Assembly (NCBI GenBank): GCA_017477025.1
Contig: JAFUYA010000019.1
Coordinates: 1 to 64,000 of the forward strand
Origin: Bacteroidales bacterium
Lineage (GTDB): Bacteria > Bacteroidota > Bacteroidia > Bacteroidales > P3
Direction: 5' to 3'
DNA: 64,000 nucleotides
In this document: positions 36,730-45,650 of the stretch, in pieces
How the letters are laid out: the number at the start of each line of letters is the position of its first letter
Position numbering within the stretch: position 1 is the first letter of the stretch
Notes under the pieces: model-generated
The model's input: only the letters and a program-made list of their open reading frames with translations
Told to the model about the DNA's origin: nothing
Databases searched by the model: none
Position numbers and translations under genes: made by a program

Positions 36730-38961
36730 ATGAACAAAGTTATTAAATATCTATTGTTAGCAGTATTTGCACTCATTAATTGCAATATTTCTTTTTCGCA
36801 ATCACTTTCCGATTTACAAAAAACGGAATTGAAAAAAACTTTTGATAAACATATCAAGACTATTTCTGCAATTTCAGCCGACAGGATTGATATGATTTCG
36901 GTTTATTCATATCAAATAGAGAAAGCATCTCAATTTATTGAAGAAAATGAGCGATATGCTTCGGATAAAGAAATCTATACCAAACTGATTGAACTGAAAT
37001 CCTTAATAAAACAAAATAAAGAAGTAGTTGATTTTTTGACTCCGAGAGCCTCTACCTTGTTTTACACGAAAGCCGTGTCTTTATTGTCTGACGGCAAGAA
37101 ACTGGAAGCCTACGATTACCTGCAAAAAGCTGTTAAAATAAAACCTGACAACATCATGGCCCAATACGAGTTGAGTAAAATGAGTCTTGACAGCGGGCAA
37201 ATAACAAAGGCAACAGACAATTTGACAAATATAATTACCACAATGAACCCTACTGCAGAGGAAAAGAAACTCTGCGAAAGTCTTATGGCTTATGCGTACG
37301 ACAAGAACTTATTACAATCACTCTCTTTGATTAAACAGGGCAAATATGCTTATGCTTATGATATTCTTTCCGAACTTGATGCATGGTGCAAGAAAGATAA
37401 TTCAGGAATATGTCGTGGAGACATAGTAAAAAAGAATATAGAGATTTGTCAGAAGGGTATCTACGACAATCATATTGATATTACGAAGAAAGCTATCAGC
37501 AAAGGAGAGTTGAAGGTTGCAGGAGATTTCGTCAAAAATACATACGACTATATTCAGCGTAACAGAGAGGCTTTGGATGTTAATTCTTCTTTCGAGCAAA
37601 TTGTTCAAACCGTTGTCGGCGGCTATTTAAAACAAGCTAAATCCATTCCTGAGGCTCGAAACAATGAAGTTCGTTTGGACATACTTACCAAAGCAAAAGA
37701 ATTATCTGCAATGTTGGGTGGAGAATATGAGGCAAATGTATTGAAAGAAATAGCATTATTGCAAGGTACAAGTCAAATAAGTGATCCAAAATTGGACTCA
37801 ATTGAGAAAAATGCAAAAAATGAGGGGTATAGTATAGATTACGAACAATATGTTCAGGATACGTTGTCTTCTCCTGAACAAGAGGTTTTGAAAATAGAGA
37901 AAGAGTATATTGCTTCTAATGATAACAAACTACCTGAACAAAGTGTTGCCGTAGCTGCCACCAAGACTAAGGCCATAGATAAACAGGTTGATGAGAAATT
38001 CTTTGAGACCCGACAGTTTATGCAAGTAAATAATTATGAAAAAGCCCTGGAAGTTTTGGAAAAAGCAAACAGACTTGCGAAGATGGAAGGGGACAAGAAA
38101 GCCGTTGCGGAAATGTATACAAAAGCCATAAGAGAAATTACGGCAAAACGTATGAGTAAAGCCGAATTTTTCATTTTTCAGGGCGATACAAAACAAGCCG
38201 ATTCTCTTGTTGCACTGACTGATGACCTGATTGAAGCATATAACATGAAAGAAGATACTGTAATTGTCCGTATCATGAATTCATATCTTCGTGCTATTGA
38301 TAACAAAGTCTGCCAAAAGAAACAGGAAGAAATCAACGTTTTAGTTTATGATATTATTGCTTATATTCAGAAGAACGATTTTTATACTGCAGAAGCTTAT
38401 ATTAATAAAGCGATGCAGATTAAGGGCAATAACGAATGTCGTTTGGATAAAACCAAAATACGAGCCTTAAAACGTCAGATTGAAGAGCCTTTAGAGTATG
38501 TCAAAAAGAAAGAAGAGGTTGATAAATTGCTGGATACAGGCGATACTGTCAAATATTTTTTGGAATATGCCAAACTTGAATTATTCTACAACAAGAATAA
38601 ACTTGGCGAAATGAGTGTTTATCATACTCCGTTAAGAACGATTCTCAGCCAAACGGGTAATGACAAGTTAGCAGTCAAAATAGCGGACAATCTTGTCAAA
38701 TACAAACAATACGAAGGGGCTGTAGAAGCACTCGGAGCATTAAAAGAACTCGGCTATAAGGCAAAACATACAAAGAAAGCCCAAAAACGCATAGGCAAGT
38801 TGATGGCTTTCGAGAGCATGAAAAGACAAGAAAAGATCGAACAATCTTACCGCATTGCGGATAAATACAACAACGATAAGTGGTTCAAATATTTCTTGAA
38901 GACTTACAAGAAAAACGTAATCAAATTCAACAAAGCCGGTAGGGATATAAGATACTATTAA
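36730..38961 (+). CDS. Exported TPR-rich protein of unknown function
   Basis: 743 residues from the ATG at 36730. A Sec signal peptide (LLLAVFALINCNISFSQ, cleavage near residue 24) is followed by helices rich in Lys/Glu and repeated TPR-type units (for example AYDYLQKAVKIKPDNIMAQYEL near 110-130; YEKALEVLEKANRLAKMEG near 445). No catalytic motif. It is likely periplasmic or outer-membrane-associated, with a scaffold role. The in-frame ATG at 36706 is inside the promoter region, so the internal start is preferred. Lineage-restricted function; no operon partner. Confidence 0.7.
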   Translation: MNKVIKYLLLAVFALINCNISFSQSLSDLQKTELKKTFDKHIKTISAISADRIDMISVYSYQIEKASQFIEENERYASDKEIYTKLIELKSLIKQNKEVVDFLTPRASTLFYTKAVSLLSDGKKLEAYDYLQKAVKIKPDNIMAQYELSKMSLDSGQITKATDNLTNIITTMNPTAEEKKLCESLMAYAYDKNLLQSLSLIKQGKYAYAYDILSELDAWCKKDNSGICRGDIVKKNIEICQKGIYDNHIDITKKAISKGELKVAGDFVKNTYDYIQRNREALDVNSSFEQIVQTVVGGYLKQAKSIPEARNNEVRLDILTKAKELSAMLGGEYEANVLKEIALLQGTSQISDPKLDSIEKNAKNEGYSIDYEQYVQDTLSSPEQEVLKIEKEYIASNDNKLPEQSVAVAATKTKAIDKQVDEKFFETRQFMQVNNYEKALEVLEKANRLAKMEGDKKAVAEMYTKAIREITAKRMSKAEFFIFQGDTKQADSLVALTDDLIEAYNMKEDTVIVRIMNSYLRAIDNKVCQKKQEEINVLVYDIIAYIQKNDFYTAEAYINKAMQIKGNNECRLDKTKIRALKRQIEEPLEYVKKKEEVDKLLDTGDTVKYFLEYAKLELFYNKNKLGEMSVYHTPLRTILSQTGNDKLAVKIADNLVKYKQYEGAVEALGALKELGYKAKHTKKAQKRIGKLMAFESMKRQEKIEQSYRIADKYNNDKWFKYFLKTYKKNVIKFNKAGRDIRYY

Positions 38962-38992
38962 TAAAAACAGCAATACCGTGTAACTAATACAT

Positions 38993-39325
38993 TTATCTTA
39001 TTTCAGGAACAACGGCAAAGAACATAATTTCTTCATCCGTATCGTTTATAAGATTGTGTGAATGCCCTTTGGGACAATACAATGCCTGACCGCTGTGCAA
39101 CCTTTCTTCAGTATTGTCATAAGTTACCGAACCGGAACCTTTTATCATGAAAATTATTTCGCAATTATTTTCATGAGTATGATAGCCTATTGACGCTCCC
39201 GGTTTCAACACGGACAGCATTATTTTATTTGATTCATCGGTATACATTTTGGAGAAAATTTCTTTATCTCCACCTTTAAAATTATCAATCTTTGTTACCT
39301 CTATTTTATTAAAATCCAAAACCAT
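38993..39325 (-). CDS. Cupin-domain protein
   Basis: 110 residues, one compact cupin. Metal ligands are plausible: His49, His51, Glu56 (GYHTHENNCEIIF) and His88/His90 (PKGHSHN). Small single-cupin proteins of this sort act as epimerases, dioxygenases, or sugar/redox sensors; nothing points to one. The gene is 59 bases from csaA in the same direction. No regulatory domain is present. Confidence 0.85.
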   Translation of the reverse strand: MVLDFNKIEVTKIDNFKGGDKEIFSKMYTDESNKIMLSVLKPGASIGYHTHENNCEIIFMIKGSGSVTYDNTEERLHSGQALYCPKGHSHNLINDTDEEIMFFAVVPEIR

Positions 39326-39384
39326 ATTCTTTCTTATCTTTTTTATTTATGCATTAAACGAATTTCTGTTGCAAAAAAATTGTT

Positions 39385-39714
39385 CTAAAATATCTTTGCT
39401 CCGTTTTCTACCTTTCTCTCTGTCTGCAATAGCACAACCCCTTCATCAGATGGACTACCCAATATAAGCACCTCACTCTTTACAGAACCAATCCTAATAG
39501 GTGGAAAATTAACTACGCAAACTACTTGTCTGCCAATCAATTTCTCTGAGCTATATAGGTTAGTTATTTGAGCAGACGAGGTTTTTGTTCCTATATCTTG
39601 CCCAAAATCGATAGTAACTTTATAGGCTGGCTTTCTTGCTTTGGAATTTACTTCACAACCTACAATAGTTCCAACTCTAATATCTACTTTCTCAAAATCT
39701 TCTAATGTAATCAT
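39385..39714 (-). CDS. csaA: CsaA-like tRNA-binding-domain protein
   Basis: 109 residues from the ATG at 39714. It is a single EMAP/tRNA-binding OB-fold: DIRVGTIVGCEV near 13-24, KVTIDFG, QITNLYSSEKLIGRQVVCVVNFP, ending with AKIF. Bacillus CsaA (110 residues) is a dimeric chaperone-like tRNA-binding protein. The upstream ATG (39825) is rejected because the promoter (-7 at 39740-39748) lies downstream of it. Convergence with the cupin gene suggests independent transcription. Confidence 0.9.
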   Translation of the reverse strand: MITLEDFEKVDIRVGTIVGCEVNSKARKPAYKVTIDFGQDIGTKTSSAQITNLYSSEKLIGRQVVCVVNFPPIRIGSVKSEVLILGSPSDEGVVLLQTERKVENGAKIF

Positions 39715-39739
39715 TTCTTTTAGTTTTATATTTAAGAAT

Positions 39740-39770
39740 GCAAAGTTACAACAAATTAGAGCTACAACAA
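39740..39770 (-). promoter_or_regulatory. Promoter of csaA
   Basis: Minus-strand TAACTTTGC (39740-39748) with TTG at 39768-39770, spacing 19. The ATG follows 26 bases downstream. Confidence 0.7.
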
Positions 39771-39853
39771 AAGAAACTAAAATAAAAAAAGTCTCTACTC
39801 CAAAGAAGTAGAAACTAAAACTCATTTATTGTGAAACTGATTATTAACTCTCG

Positions 39854-39926
39854 TGACTAATCTGGGATTCGAACCCAGGACCCCATCCTTAAAAGGGATG
39901 TGCTCTACCTGCTGAGCTAATTAGTC
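39854..39926 (-). tRNA. tRNA-Lys (anticodon UUU)
   Basis: On the minus strand 73 bases fold as a full cloverleaf: acceptor GACTAAT/ATTAGTC, D-arm GCTC/GAGC, anticodon stem CATCC/GGATG with loop CTTTTAA (anticodon TTT), T-arm CTGGG/CCCAG with loop TTCGAAT, discriminator A. No CCA is encoded, as usual in this phylum. Confidence 0.97.
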
Positions 39927-40053
39927 CCATTTGCGTTTGCAAAGGTACTGTCTTTTTTTATTCTCACCAAATTTTTTCGTGATTTTTTTTCATTATTTAT
40001 ACGATATAATTATATATCAACTAAATAGATTTATAAATATTCAAAATTTTTCT

Positions 40054-43000
40054 TTAATTAATTATGACAAATCTCACCGTTTTTGAATTTTTTTTAGCAT
40101 CTGTTACTACTATTTTCAATTCATTTCTGCCTTTTTTCAATTTTTCATCTATTGTATATGTCAGAGTAGCCCTTCTGCCGTCAAACTCCATCAATATCCA
40201 TTCGTCATTTAAATATCCGTTATAAGTATTTATACCTGACAGATTATCGGATATTGTAACTTTGAGCGTTTTTTGTGTTTTCTTCAACTGCTTGCCTGAC
40301 TTGAAATTGACGGCTTTAACGACAGGTGCAATCGTATCAATCCATACGGCAAAATTTCCGAAATTTCCGGTTGTCGTCTCCACAAAACCGTTTTTTAATT
40401 GCCCGCCTACGCTACTCTTGTTTCCGTTTGCATTGATTTTCACTATCAAATATTTATCTTCAAGCCTGTTGTCAATTTTGTAGGGCTTAATTTTAATACT
40501 GAATTTGTTTTTTATCGGTTCCAATACGGAATGTAATTTGTGAATATTTGAAAAAGTTCCTTTTTGTGAAGAATATCTGAAATCAATGTCCTCATACAGA
40601 GAGTTCTTCGGGAAAAAGAATATACTACCGTCCGATGCTGTAAATTTGTTGTCATCGGTAAATGAAAAATGTTTCGATCCCGTTTTATCATATTCAGCAT
40701 TGAAAGCGGCGGAATCAAATACTCCTTTTATATAATATGTGTAAGAAAAACTATTCGCTTTCAAATCGGTGATTTTCCAACACACATTGTAAATACTGTC
40801 AGGTTTTACATTAAGAATTCCTTTGTTTCTGTACGTATTGAAAGGCAAATTGCCGTTGTCTGATTGTTTTGAACACAGCATCCTTTTATTTGTTTTGATA
40901 TATAGCGGATAATTGATAGTAGCATCAACAAATCCGTAATCGGCAAAAGAAAACGTCTCAATATGGTGAGAAAACAATAGGGTGTCATCAACAAATAATT
41001 CCGTTTTCCATGCACCGTTTTTCATAGAAGAACCGTTTGACGGATCATAAGCCAAAACTGAGAAATAGACATTTCCGAAACATTCTATAGTATCATAACA
41101 CGAATCCGCAGAAATATTCATCGGCTTAAAAACTTTGCTGATCGCTTTATTCTCTACGGAAGAGTTTTCCATAGGAGTAACAGCCGATGACACTATGTAA
41201 GGTTGTATTGTGTCCTGCACTTTGATTCCGAATAATAACGGATTAATCGGTTTTTCGGTTTTGGTATCGCGTATTTCAAAGTGTAGATGAGGTCCTGCCA
41301 CCATACCCGTTTCTCCGCTTAAAGCCAAAACCTGACCTTGTTTGACTTGAATCTCAGGCTTTGGAAATGTGTAATCAAAGGTATAACACTTGTGTTTGTA
41401 TTGATAATCTTTGACAAACTCCGCTATCTTGCCTTCATAGTTTTGCAGATGCATATAAACGGTTGTATAGCCGTTAGGATGAGTAACGTAAAGATTCTTA
41501 CCGCCTCCGTATGCTTGCACTTTAATTCTGGAAACATACCCGTCAGCAGGAGCAATTACTTCATAGCCGCACTTACCTTCGGTACGAATATCCAATCCCG
41601 AATGAAAATGCGAACCTCTCAACTCGGCGAAACTTCCTGCCAAGGTAAGAGGGATACGAAGAGGAGAAATAAAATAGTCTTGCGGGTATTTGTCATGCAA
41701 TTGTTCAATTTCTTCTTTCTCGTTTTCGATAATCTTGTCCTCTTGTGCCTTACCGTTGCAGGAAATCAGACTAAAAAACGTAACGAATATCAAAGGTATG
41801 ACTCTTACAATATTTTTCATTTGCCAATTATTTGTTCTAAAAAATATGATATAAATTATTACGCCGACAGACCATGCAACAGGTGCTCCCAACCATATTC
41901 CCATCGTACCGAAGTGCAAACTCATTGCGTACGATACGGGATAGCGTACAATCCAAAGAGATAACAGACTTATGATCATCGTTACCGTTGCTTTGCCTGC
42001 TCCTCGGAAAAAAGCCGTGTACATCATCTGCCAACAGAAAATAAACCAAAATATCCCCGATACTGAAAGATATTCATTGCCTATACTTATTACTTCTTGA
42101 TTATCGGTAAATAACCTCATCAGTTGAGTATTAAAAAAACAGAATATAATCATGGTCACAACGGACACCAATGCCATTATCTTCAATGAAGCATAAAAGC
42201 CCTTTTTCGCTCGTACGTACATTCCTGCTCCCAAATTGGTTCCAGTGAATGCAGTCAATGCCTGTGAGATATTAAGAACAAACAATAAGGCGATAGACTC
42301 TATACGCATGGCTGCAGAATATGCTGCCGTAGCATTAGTACCGAATTTGACAACAAGCCAAAGAATCAGAATCTGAGTTAAAGACACGATACTCTGTTGT
42401 ATTCCTGTCGGTATACCTATATTGATTATTTGTTTCAGATAAGATTTATTAAAAGCCAGATTTCTGAACGGCAACTTGACATATTCATGATTTCTACCCA
42501 AATAAACAAACAAACTGACAAAAGCCGCAAATTGAGAAATAAGAGAGGCCAATGCCGATGCTTCCACTCCCCAACGGAATACACCCAAAAAGAGATAAGA
42601 CAACAGAATATTGAGAATATTTGCCGGTATAAGAAACCAAAGTTGGGTTGTAGAGTCTCCCAATCCGCGGAGTATGCTGACGGCAGAATGAAATATAACG
42701 GAGAAAAACATTCCTGTCATATATATTCTGAAATAACCTACTGCAAACACCCTGACATTGTCGTCCATACCCAAAAGAGAAAAAAGAGGATTTGCAAATA
42801 TGATACTTATCAGACAGATTGCCAAACCCAAAAGAATAAAAAAGATATAGAACGTACTGATAATGGAACGTATTTCTTTATGTTGCCTGGCACCGAAGTA
42901 ATGCGATACCACAACCGAACCTCCTGTCCCGATACCTAACACCATTGAGGTAATAAAGAACACAACGGGATAACAACTTCCGACAGCAGCCAAAGCATTC

Positions 43001-43128
43001 ACCCCGAGATAATTTCCCACAAACGCACTATTGATAAGAGTGTATAATTGTTGGAAAAGATTACCGAGTATCAAAGGAATGCTGAACAGAAATATATTCT
43101 TACCTATGTATCCTTTGGTAAAATCCAT
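40054..43128 (-). CDS. MATE-family efflux transporter fused in frame to an M23 (LytM) peptidase
   Basis: 1024 residues. Residues 1 to about 436 are a MATE transporter with 12 hydrophobic segments (MDFTKGYIGKNIFLFSIPLI start, NLGAGMYVRAKK mid). From Met437 the chain reads as a complete M23 endopeptidase precursor: MKNIVRVIPLIFVTFFSLIS, then a lipobox-like Cys457 and a LytM domain with His and Asp in HFHSGLDIR near 505 and HLHFEIR near 605. The junction (RTNNWQ to MKNIVRV) has no stop. If translated through, the former signal peptide is a thirteenth membrane segment that puts the peptidase in the periplasm. Independent translation from the internal ATG (41818-41820) is the alternative; no stop codon separates the frames either way. 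Confidence 0.75.
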   Translation of the reverse strand: MDFTKGYIGKNIFLFSIPLILGNLFQQLYTLINSAFVGNYLGVNALAAVGSCYPVVFFITSMVLGIGTGGSVVVSHYFGARQHKEIRSIISTFYIFFILLGLAICLISIIFANPLFSLLGMDDNVRVFAVGYFRIYMTGMFFSVIFHSAVSILRGLGDSTTQLWFLIPANILNILLSYLFLGVFRWGVEASALASLISQFAAFVSLFVYLGRNHEYVKLPFRNLAFNKSYLKQIINIGIPTGIQQSIVSLTQILILWLVVKFGTNATAAYSAAMRIESIALLFVLNISQALTAFTGTNLGAGMYVRAKKGFYASLKIMALVSVVTMIIFCFFNTQLMRLFTDNQEVISIGNEYLSVSGIFWFIFCWQMMYTAFFRGAGKATVTMIISLLSLWIVRYPVSYAMSLHFGTMGIWLGAPVAWSVGVIIYIIFFRTNNWQMKNIVRVIPLIFVTFFSLISCNGKAQEDKIIENEKEEIEQLHDKYPQDYFISPLRIPLTLAGSFAELRGSHFHSGLDIRTEGKCGYEVIAPADGYVSRIKVQAYGGGKNLYVTHPNGYTTVYMHLQNYEGKIAEFVKDYQYKHKCYTFDYTFPKPEIQVKQGQVLALSGETGMVAGPHLHFEIRDTKTEKPINPLLFGIKVQDTIQPYIVSSAVTPMENSSVENKAISKVFKPMNISADSCYDTIECFGNVYFSVLAYDPSNGSSMKNGAWKTELFVDDTLLFSHHIETFSFADYGFVDATINYPLYIKTNKRMLCSKQSDNGNLPFNTYRNKGILNVKPDSIYNVCWKITDLKANSFSYTYYIKGVFDSAAFNAEYDKTGSKHFSFTDDNKFTASDGSIFFFPKNSLYEDIDFRYSSQKGTFSNIHKLHSVLEPIKNKFSIKIKPYKIDNRLEDKYLIVKINANGNKSSVGGQLKNGFVETTTGNFGNFAVWIDTIAPVVKAVNFKSGKQLKKTQKTLKVTISDNLSGINTYNGYLNDEWILMEFDGRRATLTYTIDEKLKKGRNELKIVVTDAKKNSKTVRFVIIN

Positions 43129-43218
43129 TCTTCTTCACTACAAATACCTTTAATCAATCAAACTCCGTTTTCGTTATGTCCGTTCGGTGATTCAAACGGT
43201 TTTCTTATCTCCGATTGA

Positions 43219-44022
43219 TTATATTGCGAAACAATAATTTGTAAAATCTCTCAACCTCATCTTGACTTTCAACTCCTCTTCAATGAAGGCCATGTGACCG
43301 CAATCAAGAATCATAACCTCACTGTCGGAAGGCAGGCAGGCTTGTGCCAAAAGAGTCTCCAAATCAATACGTATATCCTTCTTTCCCGTAACAAACAACA
43401 CCGGACAATTGCTTCGTTTCAGCACATCACACCTGTCTTTGCGATAAATCATACCTTTCTGTGCCGCAACAATGCCTTCTTTTTTGGTATTTAACGCTAT
43501 GGCTTTCAAATTTTCAATATCCGCCACATAACGAATACGATTGTCCAAGGCAAACAGGTTAGGAATAAAATCAACAATGAAACGTATTCTGTCATCATTG
43601 ATAAGTTCCACCGTACGTAATCTGTTTTGTTTCCCTTTTTCACTGTCAGCCAATGCTTGAGAGTCCATAAGGCAATATCCTTTCAACATTTCGGGGTACA
43701 TTTCGGCAAATGCCAAGGTTATCATACCTCCCATACTGTGTCCGCACATCACGCAATGCTTTATTTCCAACTTGTCCAACAGACTTTTAATCATTTCGGC
43801 CTGAAGTTCCATTGTAGAAATATCTTCAACGATTTCGCTTTCACCGTGTCCGATCAAATCAACGGCAATTACCCTGAAAGCGTTCATATATTCCAAAATA
43901 AAGTACTGCCAAACGTCAAGACTGTTCATATATCCGTGAAGCAGTACCAGTGTTTGCTCACCGTTACCTTCATCACGGTAATTTATTTTCTTACCTTTGA
44001 ATTCAAAAATACGATGTTTCAT
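43219..44022 (-). CDS. Alpha/beta-hydrolase-fold enzyme
   Basis: 267 residues from the ATG at 44022. Oxyanion region LLHGYMNSLDVW near 26-37, nucleophile elbow GHSMGG near 93-98, a later Asp in GKKDIRID near 215 and His in DCGHMAF near 243 make a complete triad. The substrate is not indicated; family members include esterases, thioesterases and dehalogenases. The longer start (44094) is rejected because a -7 element lies at 44053-44061. Confidence 0.9.
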   Translation of the reverse strand: MKHRIFEFKGKKINYRDEGNGEQTLVLLHGYMNSLDVWQYFILEYMNAFRVIAVDLIGHGESEIVEDISTMELQAEMIKSLLDKLEIKHCVMCGHSMGGMITLAFAEMYPEMLKGYCLMDSQALADSEKGKQNRLRTVELINDDRIRFIVDFIPNLFALDNRIRYVADIENLKAIALNTKKEGIVAAQKGMIYRKDRCDVLKRSNCPVLFVTGKKDIRIDLETLLAQACLPSDSEVMILDCGHMAFIEEELKVKMRLRDFTNYCFAI

Positions 44023-44052
44023 TCTATTTGTTACGGATATTGAAATTGAGGT

Positions 44053-44061
44053 GCAAAGATA
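44053..44061 (-). promoter_or_regulatory. -7 element of the alpha/beta hydrolase gene
   Basis: Minus-strand TATCTTTGC, 31 bases before the ATG at 44022; it decides the start choice. Confidence 0.55.
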
Positions 44062-44092
44062 GTAAAAAAATTCGTCAGTAAGCGGAAAATGC

Positions 44093-44174
44093 ATTGATTA
44101 CCGATAATCTTTTTTGTAATCAATGAGAATATCTTTGAAATATTAATAAATATTTTTGTAATCAGTGAAAACAT
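44093..44174. repeat. Direct repeat pair plus hairpin, intergenic
   Basis: Two 22-base copies (44111-44132 and 44153-44174) of TTTTTGTAATCA[A/G]TGA[G/A]AA[T/C]AT lie 42 bases apart. A 9-bp inverted repeat ATTGATTAC (44093-44101) with GTAATCAAT (44116-44124) overlaps the first copy. Confidence 0.6.
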
Positions 44175-44182
44175 TTTTGTCA

Positions 44183-44282
44183 GGACGGTTCAAAATATGA
44201 TTTCAGACGGTCTGAAATTACATTTTGAACCGTCCGAAATCTTTTTTGAACCGTCTGAAACAAATTTCTTTTTAATGATTTC
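44183..44282. repeat. Nested inverted and direct repeat element
   Basis: GGACGGTTCAAAAT (44183-44196) pairs with ATTTTGAACCGTCC (44222-44235). Inside it ATTTCAGA (44200-44207) pairs with TCTGAAAT (44211-44218). The right-hand unit is repeated: TTTTGAACCGTCCGAAA (44223-44239) and, 21 bases on, TTTTGAACCGTCTGAAA (44244-44260). It is followed by AAATTTCTTTTTAATGATTT (44262-44281), also seen near 21233-21250. Function unknown; cruciform, REP-like element or regulator-binding array are possible. Confidence 0.6.
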
Positions 44283-44423
44283 AAGAAAATTTCGTGATAA
44301 AACAAAATTACTTCTACTGTTTTCAAAGGTATATTCCGTATTCGGAAGAATATATCGCGGATGTCTGATTGTATAAACGGACATTGCTCTGTCAAACGAA
44401 TAAAATCAATAAAAAAGCAAAAC

Positions 44424-44459
44424 AAAAGCGGCAAATAATATTGCTTATTTACCGCTTTT
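44424..44459 (-). terminator. Terminator after the DUF4837 gene
   Basis: AAAAGCGG (44424-44431) pairs with CCGCTTTT (44452-44459), extended by AAATAA/TTATTT inside after one mismatch; T-rich on the minus strand beyond. Confidence 0.6.
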
Positions 44460-44478
44460 ATCAGTTTAATGAATTATT

Positions 44479-45495
44479 CTATTTAACTTCCCGATTAAGA
44501 CTATATGCAATACTCTCCAATTGCATAAGCAGATCTCTTTTTGATTTCTTAGGAGAATAAAGAAAACAATCAATCATTACAAAATCTTTCGTTGCAGGAT
44601 TCTGAAAACAATAATTAACGAAAGGACCTCCCATAAAATCGCCGAATAAACGCCAAAGTCCTCTGGTTTCAATAGCCGTAATGTCGTTAAGTTTCACTGT
44701 ATCCGTATAAATTGAGAATCTTTCCTCCGTTCCCATGTAAGAATCCTTGGCAGGTCCCGGAATATTTTCCTTGGAAATTTGATTCCTGATGTCAATAATC
44801 TTTTCTTTATTCAACAAGTCCGCAGAAGTGAAAGGTTTTTTATATATCATTATATTGTAACTTTCATTCTTCGTTTCCTTTCTTATCCAAAAGAAGTCAT
44901 CTTTTTGCTTTGCCAGATAGTAATCCGAAGACATTACAAGCCCTAAACCGAATGTCTTCTTAATCTGTTCGGTAATTTTGATATTCTCATCTCTTTTGAA
45001 TGCATTAAATATTCTGTCGTGTTCGTTTTTGTAAAACTGCTTTTTTATTGTGCGGCTGAATTGCGAAAGAATACTGAATAAAGAATCCTGATTATCAACC
45101 ATCAATTTGTAAACTGCCTGCGGAAACACCCGTTTATTAATTTCGCTGTACATTTTATTGGGATTTCCTTTCTTGTAATCAATGATTACGATATTGCGGT
45201 GCTTTTGCAACATATCGGAATGAATAAATCCCTCAGGTTTCAGATGTACCACATCAAAAAGAGGCTCATCCTGATTCAAACCTTGCTGAGGTATCTCGAA
45301 ATTCTTACCTATTGAATCTTTTAATGCTCCTTTATACAAATCGTCATCACAAACGACAATCATTTCCAATGTTTTCCCGCCTGAAGACGGCAATCCCAAA
45401 GTCATTTTATCTTCCCGTGTCTGTTCCTTGTTACAGGAAAACAACAACATACCTGTGATAATAAAGAGAATCAGTGATTTATAATTGATATTCAT
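44479..45495 (-). CDS. DUF4837-family lipoprotein
   Basis: 338 residues. A lipobox FSC with Cys21 marks a lipoprotein. The body matches what I recognise as DUF4837: LEMIVVCDDDLYKGALKDSI near 42, FDVVHLKPEGF near 80, RNIVIIDYKKGNPN near 100, YYLAKQKDDFFWIRKET mid-protein, RGLWRLFGDFMGGPFVNYC near 285. Function unknown; the family is Bacteroidetes-specific. A -7 element lies at 45517-45525. Cellular side: periplasm-facing. Confidence 0.85.
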   Translation of the reverse strand: MNINYKSLILFIITGMLLFSCNKEQTREDKMTLGLPSSGGKTLEMIVVCDDDLYKGALKDSIGKNFEIPQQGLNQDEPLFDVVHLKPEGFIHSDMLQKHRNIVIIDYKKGNPNKMYSEINKRVFPQAVYKLMVDNQDSLFSILSQFSRTIKKQFYKNEHDRIFNAFKRDENIKITEQIKKTFGLGLVMSSDYYLAKQKDDFFWIRKETKNESYNIMIYKKPFTSADLLNKEKIIDIRNQISKENIPGPAKDSYMGTEERFSIYTDTVKLNDITAIETRGLWRLFGDFMGGPFVNYCFQNPATKDFVMIDCFLYSPKKSKRDLLMQLESIAYSLNREVK

Positions 45496-45516
45496 ACTAT
45501 ATAGTTTTTTAGACGG

Positions 45517-45525
45517 GCAAAATTA
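45517..45525 (-). promoter_or_regulatory. -7 element of the DUF4837 gene
   Basis: Minus-strand TAATTTTGC, 21 bases before the ATG at 45495. Confidence 0.55.
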
Positions 45526-45590
45526 TAAATTTTTTGCATAATAAAGAAATCTCACTACAAATATTTCGGATGCAAGACGAGTAATAAAAG

Positions 45591-45640
45591 ATTCATTCGG
45601 AGCAAATATCTACGATAGTGCATTTACCCCGAATGAGATT
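45591..45640 (-). terminator. Terminator after the SulP gene
   Basis: Imperfect stem: ATTCATTCGG-A-GCAAAT (45591-45607) with ATTTACCCCGAATGAGAT (from about 45622 to 45639). The minus-strand product ends in CTTTTATTA, only moderately T-rich. Confidence 0.45.
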
Positions 45641-45650
45641 CTTATAAAAA

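Noticed and set aside
41338-41964. Frame of 208 codons on + across the M23 gene
   Set aside because: Antisense shadow of a gene with clear LytM motifs.
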